This document shows, in pieces, positions 1 to 5,672 of a stretch of 5,779 nt of DNA (position 1 is its first letter; every line of letters starts with the position of its first letter). This DNA is from Acidobacteriaceae bacterium (GTDB taxonomy: Bacteria > Acidobacteriota > Terriglobia > Terriglobales > Acidobacteriaceae). The position numbers and the translations under genes are program-made. The notes beneath the pieces were generated by a model that was not told the DNA's origin, searched no databases, and was given only the letters and a program-made list of their open reading frames with translations. The stretch is taken from assembly GCA_027364815.1 (NCBI GenBank), contig DAHXOQ010000180.1, positions 274 to 6,052 on the forward strand. The letters run 5' to 3'.

Positions 1-2
1 TC

Positions 3-290
3 TACCCCGAGCGCATGAAGAAAAATCTCGAATCCACCGGTGGCCTCATCTTCTCCGGCCAACTCCTTCTCGATCTCGCCGAAGCCGGAATGTTGCGCGA
101 AGAGGCCTACCGCCTCGTCCAATCCCACGCCATGCGCGCCTGGAAAGAAGACCTCATCTTCCGCGACGAAGTCGCCAAGGACGAAAAAATCACCGCGCTC
201 CTCACACCCGAAAAACTCGCGCGCACCTTCGACTTCACCCGCCAGCTCACCACCGTTGCCGCAATCTTCAAACGCGTATTGGGAGAGTAA
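3..290 (+). CDS. purB: Adenylosuccinate lyase, C-terminal fragment (5' end outside window)
   Basis: PurB is a cytosolic homotetrameric lyase of purine synthesis. It releases fumarate from SAICAR to give AICAR and from adenylosuccinate to give AMP. The visible 95 residues run in frame from base 3 and begin YPERMKKNLESTGGLIFSGQ, the typical start of the family's C-terminal domain (ADSL_C). They continue through LVQSHAMRAWKE and a C-terminal helix ending FKRVLGE. The catalytic residues lie in the missing N-terminal part. The in-frame ATG at 15 is internal (PER-M-KKN), so this is a gene running in from the left edge and not a 91-residue protein. It ends with TAA at 288-290. The next gene starts 56 nt later on the same strand and could be co-transcribed. 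I see no hairpin terminator in the gap. Confidence 0.93.
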   Translation, partial: YPERMKKNLESTGGLIFSGQLLLDLAEAGMLREEAYRLVQSHAMRAWKEDLIFRDEVAKDEKITALLTPEKLARTFDFTRQLTTVAAIFKRVLGE

Positions 291-333
291 TCAACGATAA
301 AGATATGTTTATTGATATGATTGCATCGAAATC

Positions 334-339
334 AAGGAG
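334..339 (+). promoter_or_regulatory. Shine-Dalgarno that fixes the start of the small exported-protein gene
   Basis: AAGGAG lies 7 nt before the ATG at 347. The in-frame ATG at 305 has no such site, and starting there would put 14 hydrophilic residues ahead of the signal peptide. The ATG at 347 is therefore preferred. The site and spacer (AGGAGCAATA) are nearly the same as those of the TPR gene on the opposite strand (AGGAGCAATAA). Confidence 0.75.
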
Positions 340-346
340 CAATATT

Positions 347-844
347 ATGAAAAATCTCGTTTTGCTTTTTTGTTTGTTTTTGTTAGCGGGATCAGGCTAT
401 GCAAAAACTAGAAAAGATATTCCACCTGCGCCGCTGCCTACTGCGATCATTAATGCACATAAGGCATTTGTCTCCAATGGCGGGGGTAGTGACCTAGCAT
501 TCGATGCCTTTTATCAAGCAATCAAATCATGGGGCAAATTTCAATTGGTGGGAAGTCCCGACGATGCAGATATCATAGTTCAACTCTCGTATGAAGTTGA
601 AAATCTTGGAACAAGAGTATGGAGTTCTACCAACACATACGACAACACAACTCAAGTGCATAGCAGACAGATGATTGATCCCAAACTCATCCTTACAATA
701 TTTGATGCAAAGACAAAGAATTCCTTATGGTCGACAATTGATCATCGTCGACTTGCAAGAATGGAAAAGAACCGCGAGAAAGAGATGATTAATTCGGCTG
801 AGCGTTTGGTTGAGGAACTTCAATCTCGAGCAAACCCACAATGA
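347..844 (+). CDS. Small exported protein of unknown function, AT-rich, overlapping ubiX
   Basis: The product is 165 residues from the ATG at 347; a longer reading from 305 gives 179 but lacks a ribosome site. Residues 1-19 form a typical Sec signal peptide: MKN, a run of Leu/Phe, then GSGYA before KT. There is no lipobox. The mature part has an AFDAFYQAIKSWGKFQLV helix-strand segment (51-68), a DDADIIVQLSYEV strand (72-84), a DPKLILTIFDAKTKNSLWST strand pair (111-130), and a basic/acidic C-terminal helix (140-160). This resembles a family of short secreted proteins I associate with acidobacteria and is loosely like DUF4136 proteins; that is from memory and unsearched. The gene is clearly AT-richer than purB and ubiX. 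Its stop overlaps the ubiX start as ATGA. Function unknown; the product is probably periplasmic. Confidence 0.8.
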   Translation: MKNLVLLFCLFLLAGSGYAKTRKDIPPAPLPTAIINAHKAFVSNGGGSDLAFDAFYQAIKSWGKFQLVGSPDDADIIVQLSYEVENLGTRVWSSTNTYDNTTQVHSRQMIDPKLILTIFDAKTKNSLWSTIDHRRLARMEKNREKEMINSAERLVEELQSRANPQ

Positions 845-1425
845 ATCTCACCGTCGCATTAACCGGAGCATCAGGCGTCCTCTTTGGCCGCGAACTCCTG
901 CGCATCCTCGATTCCGACGAGCGCGTCCAAAAAGTCCACTTCATCCCCTCAGAAAATTCTCTACGGGTTATGGCGGAGGAACTGGAGTTGAGTGGCCGCA
1001 CGCAGTGCCTCGAAAAACTCCTCGGCCACGCGCCTAAAAAATCCATCCAGCTCAGCAACGAAGACATCGGCGCAGGTATCGCCAGCGGCAGCTACCCCTC
1101 CAGCGGAATGATCGTTCTTCCCTGCTCCATGGGCACACTCGCATCCATCGCCAACGGCCTCGCCGACTCGCTCATTGCGAGAGCAGCCGATGTCACGCTC
1201 AAGGAGCGCCGCCCGCTTATCCTCTGCGTGCGCGAAACCCCCTTCAATCGCATTCACCTGCGCAACATGACCCACGCCGCAGAAGCCGGCGCCACCATCT
1301 ACCCCGTGATTCCCAGCTTCTACAATCACCCCGCCGATCTCAACGAGATGGCACGGCAGTACGTCAACCGCGTCCTCGCGCACATCGGCCTTCCGCAACC
1401 CGGCGCTTATATCTGGGGCGAATGA
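841..1425 (+). CDS. ubiX: Flavin prenyltransferase UbiX
   Basis: UbiX joins dimethylallyl phosphate to reduced FMN to make prenylated FMN, the cofactor of UbiD-type decarboxylases in quinone and aromatic-acid metabolism. The 194-residue length is normal. The FMN-binding GASG motif is at residues 9-12 and PCSMGTLASIANGLADSLI at 94-112. With a constant offset of 8 from the Pseudomonas UbiX numbering as I recall it, the active-site set is present: R114, K121, R131, E132 (in RETPFN), Y161 (in PSFYNHP) and R177. No key residue appears to be missing. The start is the ATG inside ATGA at the end of the preceding gene. No Shine-Dalgarno lies close by; the nearest purine run, GAGG, is about 25 nt away, which suggests translation by reinitiation. 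No ubiD is in the window, so the pathway served (menaquinone, or other UbiD enzymes) cannot be told. Confidence 0.95.
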   Translation: MNLTVALTGASGVLFGRELLRILDSDERVQKVHFIPSENSLRVMAEELELSGRTQCLEKLLGHAPKKSIQLSNEDIGAGIASGSYPSSGMIVLPCSMGTLASIANGLADSLIARAADVTLKERRPLILCVRETPFNRIHLRNMTHAAEAGATIYPVIPSFYNHPADLNEMARQYVNRVLAHIGLPQPGAYIWGE

Positions 1426-1440
1426 AGTCAACACATCAAG

Positions 1441-1484
1441 ATTCTATGCTTGGGTAGAAAATATTCTATGCTTGGGTAGAAAAT
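1441..1484. repeat. Perfect 22-bp tandem duplication (two copies)
   Basis: Bases 1441-1462 are repeated exactly at 1463-1484. Each unit starts ATTCTATGCTT and ends GGGTAGAAAAT. The pair lies just after the ubiX stop and directly before the REP-like hairpins. No third copy is present in this window. Confidence 0.95.
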
Positions 1485-1491
1485 GAGTCAG

Positions 1492-1511
1492 GGCACGACT
1501 TCAGTCGTGCC
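1492..1511. repeat. REP-like hairpin 1 (9-bp arms, CTTCAG core)
   Basis: GGCACGACT (1492-1500) pairs perfectly with AGTCGTGCC (1503-1511) around a 2-nt loop; in practice this is 8 bp with a tetraloop. No T-run follows on either strand close enough for a good terminator. The shape matches hairpin 2 next to it, so I read it as one half of a REP-like intergenic element. That reading is inference. Confidence 0.7.
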
Positions 1512-1535
1512 AAAAAGCCCCCCCAAAAAAATAGA

Positions 1536-1555
1536 GCGGGGGCTTTAGCCCCCGC
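1536..1555 (-). terminator. REP-like hairpin 2, likely terminator of the 298-residue gene
   Basis: GCGGGGGCT (1536-1544) pairs perfectly with AGCCCCCGC (1547-1555) around a TT loop, giving a very GC-rich 9-bp stem. On the minus strand the stem is followed by TCTATTTTTTT, an acceptable U-tract, and it lies about 55 nt past the stop at 1610. On the plus strand it is followed only by CTTATTAATTG, so its value for ubiX is weaker. It shares the CTTyAG core and 9+2+9 shape of hairpin 1, so it may be a repeat element that also acts as a terminator. Confidence 0.6.
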
Positions 1556-1609
1556 CTTATTAATTGCTCCAATAAAAAATGCTATGCGCTACTTCGCCGC
1601 CCCACTCCC

Positions 1610-2506
1610 CTACGGCACTTCAACAATCTGCTGCGTCTGCTTCATCGGCTTCAACACCGCTGCAGGCTTATGCGTCGCCTTCAATAATTTTCCGTGCATG
1701 TCAAAACTCATCACCCAATGCATCGGCTTCGGCAGTGCGGCCATATCCACAAACTCAATCTCTTCTCTTCCATCCTTCTCCATCACCAGCGTCGCCGGTT
1801 GCCCCATCGGCATTGTCTCGCTCTGTTGATTCTCCGCAATCAAATCCGCTTTGGGCCGCGCTCCGGCCATCGACGCATAGCATAGTCCAAGTGTCAGCCA
1901 ATCCGGCGGAGTCGTCGCCTTTTCCTCCGCGCGAATTCTGTTAAATGTATTGATCGTAATCTGATTCACCGGCGCAGGCGACCACAGCGAATACCCGCGA
2001 CGCTCCACCGGAATCACTCGAATCTTTCCCTGGGGATCGCGCGGTATCACCGCCGTAAATACACTCACATCGCCCTTGCCATGATTGCGCGTGAACTGCA
2101 CAATCAAGTGCTTAGGCAACGCCGGACAAACCGCCTGCTGCAAACTCCACTGGCCTTCATTCCAAGCAAAGTCATTAAACCGCGCCCGCTCCTCAATCGT
2201 TCCCTCGGCATTGAGCAGCAGCTCGCGGTCCGCGTTGCTCATCTCCTCCTGCGTGCGGAACTCAAGCATATGCTTGCGCCCGGCAGACACGCCGCCCAAT
2301 GTATAAGGAGGCGTCACCGGCTTGGACTTGTGCCATAGGGATTGCAATCCCTTATGTGGTGCGGCGCCTTCCTGCGTCGTTGCTGCTTTGTCTTGTGTTG
2401 CCGTGGGCGCACTTTGCGCATCGCCACTCGCTTGTGCGTTGAGGCCTGCGCCTGTGAAAAGCAGTAACAAAATGTATCCGGCAGTAGTTGATATTCTCAT
2501 GCTCAT
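1610..2506 (-). CDS. Exported protein of unknown function, 298 residues
   Basis: I do not recognise a named family. Residues 1-26 are a Sec signal peptide (MSMR, hydrophobic YILLLLFTGAGL, cleavage near NAQA). A low-complexity Ala/Thr/Gln stretch follows (27-50), as is usual for a linker behind a signal peptide. The rest (about 55-298) appears to be a soluble domain with two cysteines (C127, C209) that could form a disulfide after export. Recognisable stretches are IVQFTRNHGKGDVSVFTAVIPRD (135-157) and GYSLWSPAPVNQITINTFN (171-189). There are no other membrane segments and no catalytic motif I can name. The start is ATG at 2506; ATG at 2500 is equally possible because the nearby GAGAG (2511-2515) is weak. 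The gene lies downstream of the TPR gene but is separated from it by a strong terminator, so it probably has its own promoter, which I could not identify. Confidence 0.85.
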   Translation of the reverse strand: MSMRISTTAGYILLLLFTGAGLNAQASGDAQSAPTATQDKAATTQEGAAPHKGLQSLWHKSKPVTPPYTLGGVSAGRKHMLEFRTQEEMSNADRELLLNAEGTIEERARFNDFAWNEGQWSLQQAVCPALPKHLIVQFTRNHGKGDVSVFTAVIPRDPQGKIRVIPVERRGYSLWSPAPVNQITINTFNRIRAEEKATTPPDWLTLGLCYASMAGARPKADLIAENQQSETMPMGQPATLVMEKDGREEIEFVDMAALPKPMHWVMSFDMHGKLLKATHKPAAVLKPMKQTQQIVEVP

Positions 2507-2556
2507 CGACTCTCAGAGTACCACTTCACCAATCGAAACCTGAATCCCGCCTCAAC

Positions 2557-2590
2557 AAAAAAGGCAGCCCCGTTCGGGGCCGCCTTTTTC
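2557..2590. terminator. Bidirectional intrinsic terminator between the two exported-protein genes
   Basis: The stem is GGC-A-GCCCC (2563-2571), loop GTTC, GGGGC-C-GCC (2576-2584), with one A/C mismatch. It is flanked by an A6 run on the left and T5 on the right, which extend the pairing. Read on the minus strand, the hairpin ends in CCTTTTTTGTTG, a textbook rho-independent terminator about 70 nt past the stop of the TPR gene at 2658. On the plus strand it also ends in a T-run (CTTTTTCTTCTT), but no plus-strand gene is directed at it. Confidence 0.88.
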
Positions 2591-2613
2591 TTCTTATATC
2601 CCGAAATTTGTGT

Positions 2614-2644
2614 GTTGATTTCAAAATTCTCTTCCGAAATCAAC
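2614..2644 (-). other. Stem-loop in the 3' UTR of the TPR gene
   Basis: GTTGATTTC (2614-2622) and GAAATCAAC (2636-2644) form a perfect 9-bp stem with a 13-nt loop. It lies 14-44 nt past the stop codon and before the intrinsic terminator. The stem is AT-rich with no U-tract, so it is not itself a terminator; an mRNA-stabilising or regulatory role is only possible. Confidence 0.5.
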
Positions 2645-2657
2645 CCACTATTGGTGC

Positions 2658-3986
2658 TTACTGCGCGTGATGCGCTGCAGCCGGTTTGTGCGCCGGTGGG
2701 TGCGGTGCTGTCTTCTTCGCAGCAGGCACAATCATGCCGTCCTTGAGCGTGATCACGGCAGCCTGGGCCGTCGTGTCCGTCGCAGGAACCTGCGTGTACG
2801 AATCGTAGGTGCCAACCAGTTCTGCAGCTGGCTCCTTCGCCGTAGGAATCTTGAACTCAAAACCCACAGCGGGAACTTCCTTTTCTGTAAGCGGAGTCTT
2901 CAGATTCACAATGAAGTCGGCAATCTTGGCCTGCTTTGCATCTTCAGTCACGGCAACCTTGATCACCGTCGTGCTGGCTTCAATCACAACTCCCGGAACC
3001 GGTGTCTCCTCATCCTTCATCACCGCCCACAGCTTGTCCGCATCATCCTTCGAACCAACCGCGAGAATCGTTTCCTTGTCGGCCAGCGCCAATGTTTTCA
3101 GATCAGCCTGCTGCGCAAGCATGTCATGCACAACTTCAGCTGGGCTCTTGGCCTTGGTGATCGAATTGCCCAAATCGCCCGGAGGGAACATCGTCAACGC
3201 AGCCTGCTTCTTCAGTGCGTCAAGTCCGTCGACGTTACCGTGATACTTCTTGTACCAATAATCAAGCGACTGCTCAATCTTGGCCTTGTAGGGCTGTGGA
3301 GCAAGATCCCATACGCGCGCATAGAACCAGCATGCCTTCACCAGGTCGCGTTGGTCCTTGGCCTTCATGTCGGCGTAGGCGCCAGCCAACGTCAACATAT
3401 CCGGCAGCACACTCGAGGTATTTTCAGCCGCCGTCAACTGCAGTTCGGTGTTGAACTCGGCTATCGCTGTCTTGTAATCATTCTTGACAAAGAGCGCCTG
3501 GTTGGCCAGTGCGGAGTGAAACAGCGGATAAACACCTGCCGTTAATTCCTTCCAGTCAGCATCCTTGGTAGCTGCAGGCTTCTTCATCAACAGACCCTTC
3601 TGGGCCATCGTCGCCGCGTCATCCCACTGCTTCTGGCTCTTCTTCACAACCACTACAACATAGACTGCCTTCATGTTGTTCGGATCAAGCTGAAGCATGC
3701 GCGTCGCCGCATCAACTGACTTATCCGGGTTGTTGGCTGCTTGATAAGCATCTATCAGCATATCCAGCACAGCCTTCTTCACTTTGCTCTGTGGATAGGT
3801 CGAGAGAAAGCTCTCAAGTGCTGCGGCCTTCGCCGTAGGATCACTCTGCGTGGTTGCATTCTGGTAAGCGTTGAACTCGGCTTGATCAGAGATTGAAATC
3901 TGATCATCCTGTGCGCGCAGCGACTGTGTACAAATCAGGCTGAGGACCGCCATTGCCATTACAGACGCGTAAAATAACTTCTTCAT
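2658..3986 (-). CDS. Exported TPR-type protein, 442 residues
   Basis: Residues 1-25 are a signal peptide (MKKLFYASVMAMAVLSLICT, cleavage near LRAQ/DD). Residues about 35-260 are helical. They carry degenerate tetratricopeptide-like repeats: FLSTYPQSKVKKAVLDMLID followed by DKSVDAATRMLQLDPNN (60-104), QWDDAATMAQKGLLM (120-134), NDYKTAIAEFNTELQL (169-184), and a helix pair with CWFYARVWDLAP (219-230). The segment 285-395 looks like a separate mixed alpha/beta domain (VVIEASTTVIKVAVTED, then FIVNLKTPLTEKEVPAVGFEF). The tail from 420 is rich in Ala, Pro, Lys and His. TPRs normally bind proteins, so a periplasmic scaffold role is reasonable, but the partner is unknown. The start is fixed by AGGAG (3993-3997) 6 nt ahead of the ATG. 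The gene has its own promoter and terminator, so it is probably monocistronic. The exact family is unidentified. Confidence 0.88.
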   Translation of the reverse strand: MKKLFYASVMAMAVLSLICTQSLRAQDDQISISDQAEFNAYQNATTQSDPTAKAAALESFLSTYPQSKVKKAVLDMLIDAYQAANNPDKSVDAATRMLQLDPNNMKAVYVVVVVKKSQKQWDDAATMAQKGLLMKKPAATKDADWKELTAGVYPLFHSALANQALFVKNDYKTAIAEFNTELQLTAAENTSSVLPDMLTLAGAYADMKAKDQRDLVKACWFYARVWDLAPQPYKAKIEQSLDYWYKKYHGNVDGLDALKKQAALTMFPPGDLGNSITKAKSPAEVVHDMLAQQADLKTLALADKETILAVGSKDDADKLWAVMKDEETPVPGVVIEASTTVIKVAVTEDAKQAKIADFIVNLKTPLTEKEVPAVGFEFKIPTAKEPAAELVGTYDSYTQVPATDTTAQAAVITLKDGMIVPAAKKTAPHPPAHKPAAAHHAQ

Positions 3987-3999
3987 TTATTGCTCCTGG

Positions 4000-4011
4000 A
4001 AATTTCGGGAT
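4000..4011 (-). promoter_or_regulatory. 5' UTR segment complementary to the gene's own 3' UTR
   Basis: On the minus strand this reads ATCCCGAAATTT and lies 2 nt upstream of the AGGAG ribosome site of the TPR gene. Its exact reverse complement occurs on the same transcript between the 3' UTR stem-loop and the terminator (2598-2609). All 12 bases match; flanking bases do not extend the pairing. Functional pairing is inference. Confidence 0.45.
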
Positions 4012-4135
4012 GGAGATCGGTTCATCTGCATGCATCTCAAAATGATTCGACTGCTCCGGTGACTCTACTGCTTTTCATTTGACGCGACAGAATCAATACC
4101 GTTGGTCAGACGACTTTAGAGTGGATGCTTGAATG

Positions 4136-4164
4136 ATTATAGAAACACCCGGCCCCCATGACAA
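4136..4164 (-). promoter_or_regulatory. Sigma-70-type promoter of the TPR gene
   Basis: On the minus strand, TTGTCA (4164-4159) and a perfect TATAAT (4141-4136) are separated by exactly 17 nt. That is 5/6 and 6/6 matches to the consensus at ideal spacing. The AT-rich DNA just upstream could act as an UP element. The expected start of transcription is near 4129, giving a leader of about 143 nt before the ATG at 3986. Confidence 0.7.
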
Positions 4165-4281
4165 GCAAGAAGGTCAATGCTTTTATCAAATAAATATGGA
4201 AATATTTTTGAGCCGCCACTCCTCCGATTACAACTCTGAAATACTAACGCACAAACTCATCCACTGCTGTCAATTTGCAAC

Positions 4282-5451
4282 TCAACCAAGAAGCCGCACC
4301 AACTCCCCCTGCTCAGCCAGGAATGCATCATGCCCGTGGCGGCTCTCCATCTCTCGATATTCAACCTCTGCCCCGCCCGCCCTCATTGTATTGACAAACT
4401 CCCTCACATTCTCCACTGGAAAGAGCGTGTCCGAAGAAATCCCAACCACCGTCAGCTTTGCCTTGATCCTGCTAAATGCCTCATTCCCATCACGATAGCC
4501 GCGAGTCGGCTCCCACGTCTCCATCAGCCGCAAAATCGCCAGATAGGCATTATCATCAAAGCGCGAGACCAACCGTTGACCCTGCTCGTCCAGGTATCCG
4601 GCAATATCAAACCGTCCTCCGCTCAACCCACCGCCATCAAAATCCAACGCATGCGGGTCCTCCCCATTGCGATTTGGCTTCCTCCCAAAACGCTCATCAA
4701 AAAGTGCCGGCGATTTGTAACTCAGCATCGCAATCTGACGCGCCAACGCCAATCCCTCCTGCGGTGGTCGCAAACTTGAGTACCGCCCTCCTGACCACTT
4801 CGGATCATGCTGAATCGCTTGCCGCTGCAAATGATTCAACGCAATCCCCATCGCCGGCAACGGCGACACGCCCACAATCACCGCCCGCTCCACCTGCTCA
4901 GGAAAAAGTATCGCCCACTCAATCGCCTGCATTCCTCCAATCGATCCACCCACAACCAAACTCAACCGCTCTATTCCAAGCGATCGCAGCAGCTTCGCCT
5001 GCGCCCGCACATTGTCTCTCACCGTGACCAGCGGAAAATCCGGCCCGTATACCTTCCCCGTCTCCGGATCCACTGACGCCGGCCCCGTCGATCCATAGCA
5101 GCTCCCAATCAAATTCACGCAGATCACGCAATCGCGCTCCAGCGACAAAAGCGCGCCCTCAGCAAACAACTCCGGCCACCACGAACCCACCTGCGCCGAC
5201 CCAGACAGCGCATGGCAAACCAGTACCGCATTATCCCGCGCCGCATTCAGCCGTCCATAGACCGCGTAATGCAACGTCGGCATCGCCAGCGTTCTTCCGC
5301 ACTCCAGCGCCAAATGCTCATCAAGCACAAAGTCGCCTTCATACGTCGGGACAAGGGGCGCAGTCGCACGGCTCAACTCTGCCGTGCGACTCGCATAACT
5401 GGCTGCCTTCGGGTCCGCTATTTTTTCCGGAACATCCATCACTAAACTCAT
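4282..5451 (-). CDS. metX: Homoserine O-acyltransferase MetX (probably acetyltransferase)
   Basis: MetX transfers an acyl group from acyl-CoA to homoserine, activating it for sulfhydrylation; it is a cytosolic alpha/beta-hydrolase-fold enzyme. The 389 residues are full length. Visible are HALSGS (80-85, oxyanion region), NLIGSCYGSTGPASVDPETG (113-132), the nucleophile elbow GGSIGG with Ser170, RFDDNAYL (297-304), the catalytic Asp341 in SSDTLFP, and the catalytic His374 in GHDAFL. The family's usual GGCxGSTGP is here GSCYGSTGP, a variant I recall from Bacteroidetes-type MetX. Acetyl versus succinyl preference cannot be settled by eye. The start at 5451 has GAGG (5456-5459) only 4 nt upstream; the later Met5 is too far from it. 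The metY stop lies 14 nt upstream, so the two form an operon. The N-terminal 35 residues look variable and include a palindromic DNA segment. Confidence 0.93.
   Translation of the reverse strand: MSLVMDVPEKIADPKAASYASRTAELSRATAPLVPTYEGDFVLDEHLALECGRTLAMPTLHYAVYGRLNAARDNAVLVCHALSGSAQVGSWWPELFAEGALLSLERDCVICVNLIGSCYGSTGPASVDPETGKVYGPDFPLVTVRDNVRAQAKLLRSLGIERLSLVVGGSIGGMQAIEWAILFPEQVERAVIVGVSPLPAMGIALNHLQRQAIQHDPKWSGGRYSSLRPPQEGLALARQIAMLSYKSPALFDERFGRKPNRNGEDPHALDFDGGGLSGGRFDIAGYLDEQGQRLVSRFDDNAYLAILRLMETWEPTRGYRDGNEAFSRIKAKLTVVGISSDTLFPVENVREFVNTMRAGGAEVEYREMESRHGHDAFLAEQGELVRLLG
5362..5391. repeat. 11-bp palindrome inside the 5' end of metX
   Basis: AGTCGCACGGC (5362-5372) and GCCGTGCGACT (5381-5391) are perfect inverted repeats around an 8-nt loop. 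They encode metX residues about 21-30 (SRTAELSRAT), in the variable N-terminal extension ahead of the conserved fold. The arms resemble those of the intergenic hairpin at 1492-1511 (shared GCACG/CGTGC core). Confidence 0.6.
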
Positions 5452-5465
5452 GCTACCTCGCTGCT

Positions 5466-5672
5466 CTACTTTGCTGTCGCCCCATTCGCCTTCTCAATCG
5501 CCTGATTCAGGTCATCAAGAATATCGCGAATATCCTCAATCCCCACCGAAAGCCGCACCAACTCCGGCGTCACGCCCGTCGTCTTCTGTTCCTCTGCCGT
5601 CAGTTGCTGATGCGTCGTCGAGGCCGGATGAATCACCAGCGACTTCGCATCGCCGATATTCGCCACCAGGGA
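5466..5672 (-). CDS. metY: O-acetylhomoserine sulfhydrylase (MetY), C-terminal fragment joined to foreign sequence
   Basis: MetY is a PLP enzyme of the Cys/Met metabolism family that makes homocysteine from O-acetylhomoserine and sulfide, using the product of the adjacent metX. The 68 visible residues read SLVANIGDAKSLVIHPASTT, then HQQLTAEEQ, then VTPELVRLSVGIEDIRDILDDL, and end GATAK before TAG at 5466-5468. The SLVIHPASTTH and RLSVGIE blocks are hallmarks of the family's C-terminal domain; the Arg of RLSVGIE normally contacts the substrate carboxylate. The lysine that holds PLP would be in the missing part. A normal protein is about 430 residues. Upstream of SLVANIG the family expects something like LKLF, but the frame reads LRRK and then unrelated Arg/His-rich sequence to the window edge, although it stays open. 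Homology therefore breaks near 5672, so this is a truncated gene or a contig artefact. Confidence 0.85.
   Translation of the reverse strand, partial: SLVANIGDAKSLVIHPASTTHQQLTAEEQKTTGVTPELVRLSVGIEDIRDILDDLNQAIEKANGATAK

Larger units (their letters stand above)
3987..4281 (-). other. Spacer of 295 bp: AT-rich promoter region and long leader of the TPR gene
   Basis: No credible gene lies here. The part next to metX (about 4165-4275) is AT-rich, with only a 6-bp A/T stem-loop (4192-4207) that is too weak for a terminator. I see no clear terminator for metX. The part from 4129 down to 3987 is the inferred leader of the TPR gene; its last bases hold ATCCCGAAATTT (minus strand, 4011-4000) and then AGGAG. 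Open frames crossing the spacer on the plus strand run antisense into metX and are not genes. Confidence 0.6.

Noticed and set aside
305..346. Longer N-terminus (14 extra residues) for the small exported protein
   Set aside because: The ATG at 347 has AAGGAG at 7 nt and begins a proper signal peptide; the ATG at 305 has neither.
961..1434. Open frame of 157 codons on the minus strand opposite ubiX
   Set aside because: UbiX on the other strand is unmistakable; this frame has no ribosome site and a biased Gly/Ala/Val/Asp composition.
1426..1609. CRISPR array or attachment site suggested by the short repeats
   Set aside because: There are only two adjacent copies with no spacer, no cas genes, no tRNA and no integrase.
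2667..3545. Open frame of 292 codons on the plus strand antisense to the TPR gene
   Set aside because: It lies wholly opposite a gene with a signal peptide, ribosome site, promoter and terminator. Its product is rich in Arg, His and Leu without any domain, as expected of a shadow frame.
4037..4078. Possible 13-residue leader peptide (MKSSRVTGAVESF) on the minus strand in the TPR-gene leader
   Set aside because: It has no Shine-Dalgarno, no run of a regulatory amino acid, and is short enough to arise by chance.
4192..4207. Stem-loop AAATAT-GGAA-ATATTT downstream of metX as a terminator
   Set aside because: The stem is only six A/T pairs and lacks a U-tract on the minus strand, where metX transcription would end.
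4133..4498. Open frame of 121 codons on the plus strand running from the spacer into metX
   Set aside because: Two thirds of it is antisense to conserved metX sequence, and there is no ribosome site or recognisable motif.
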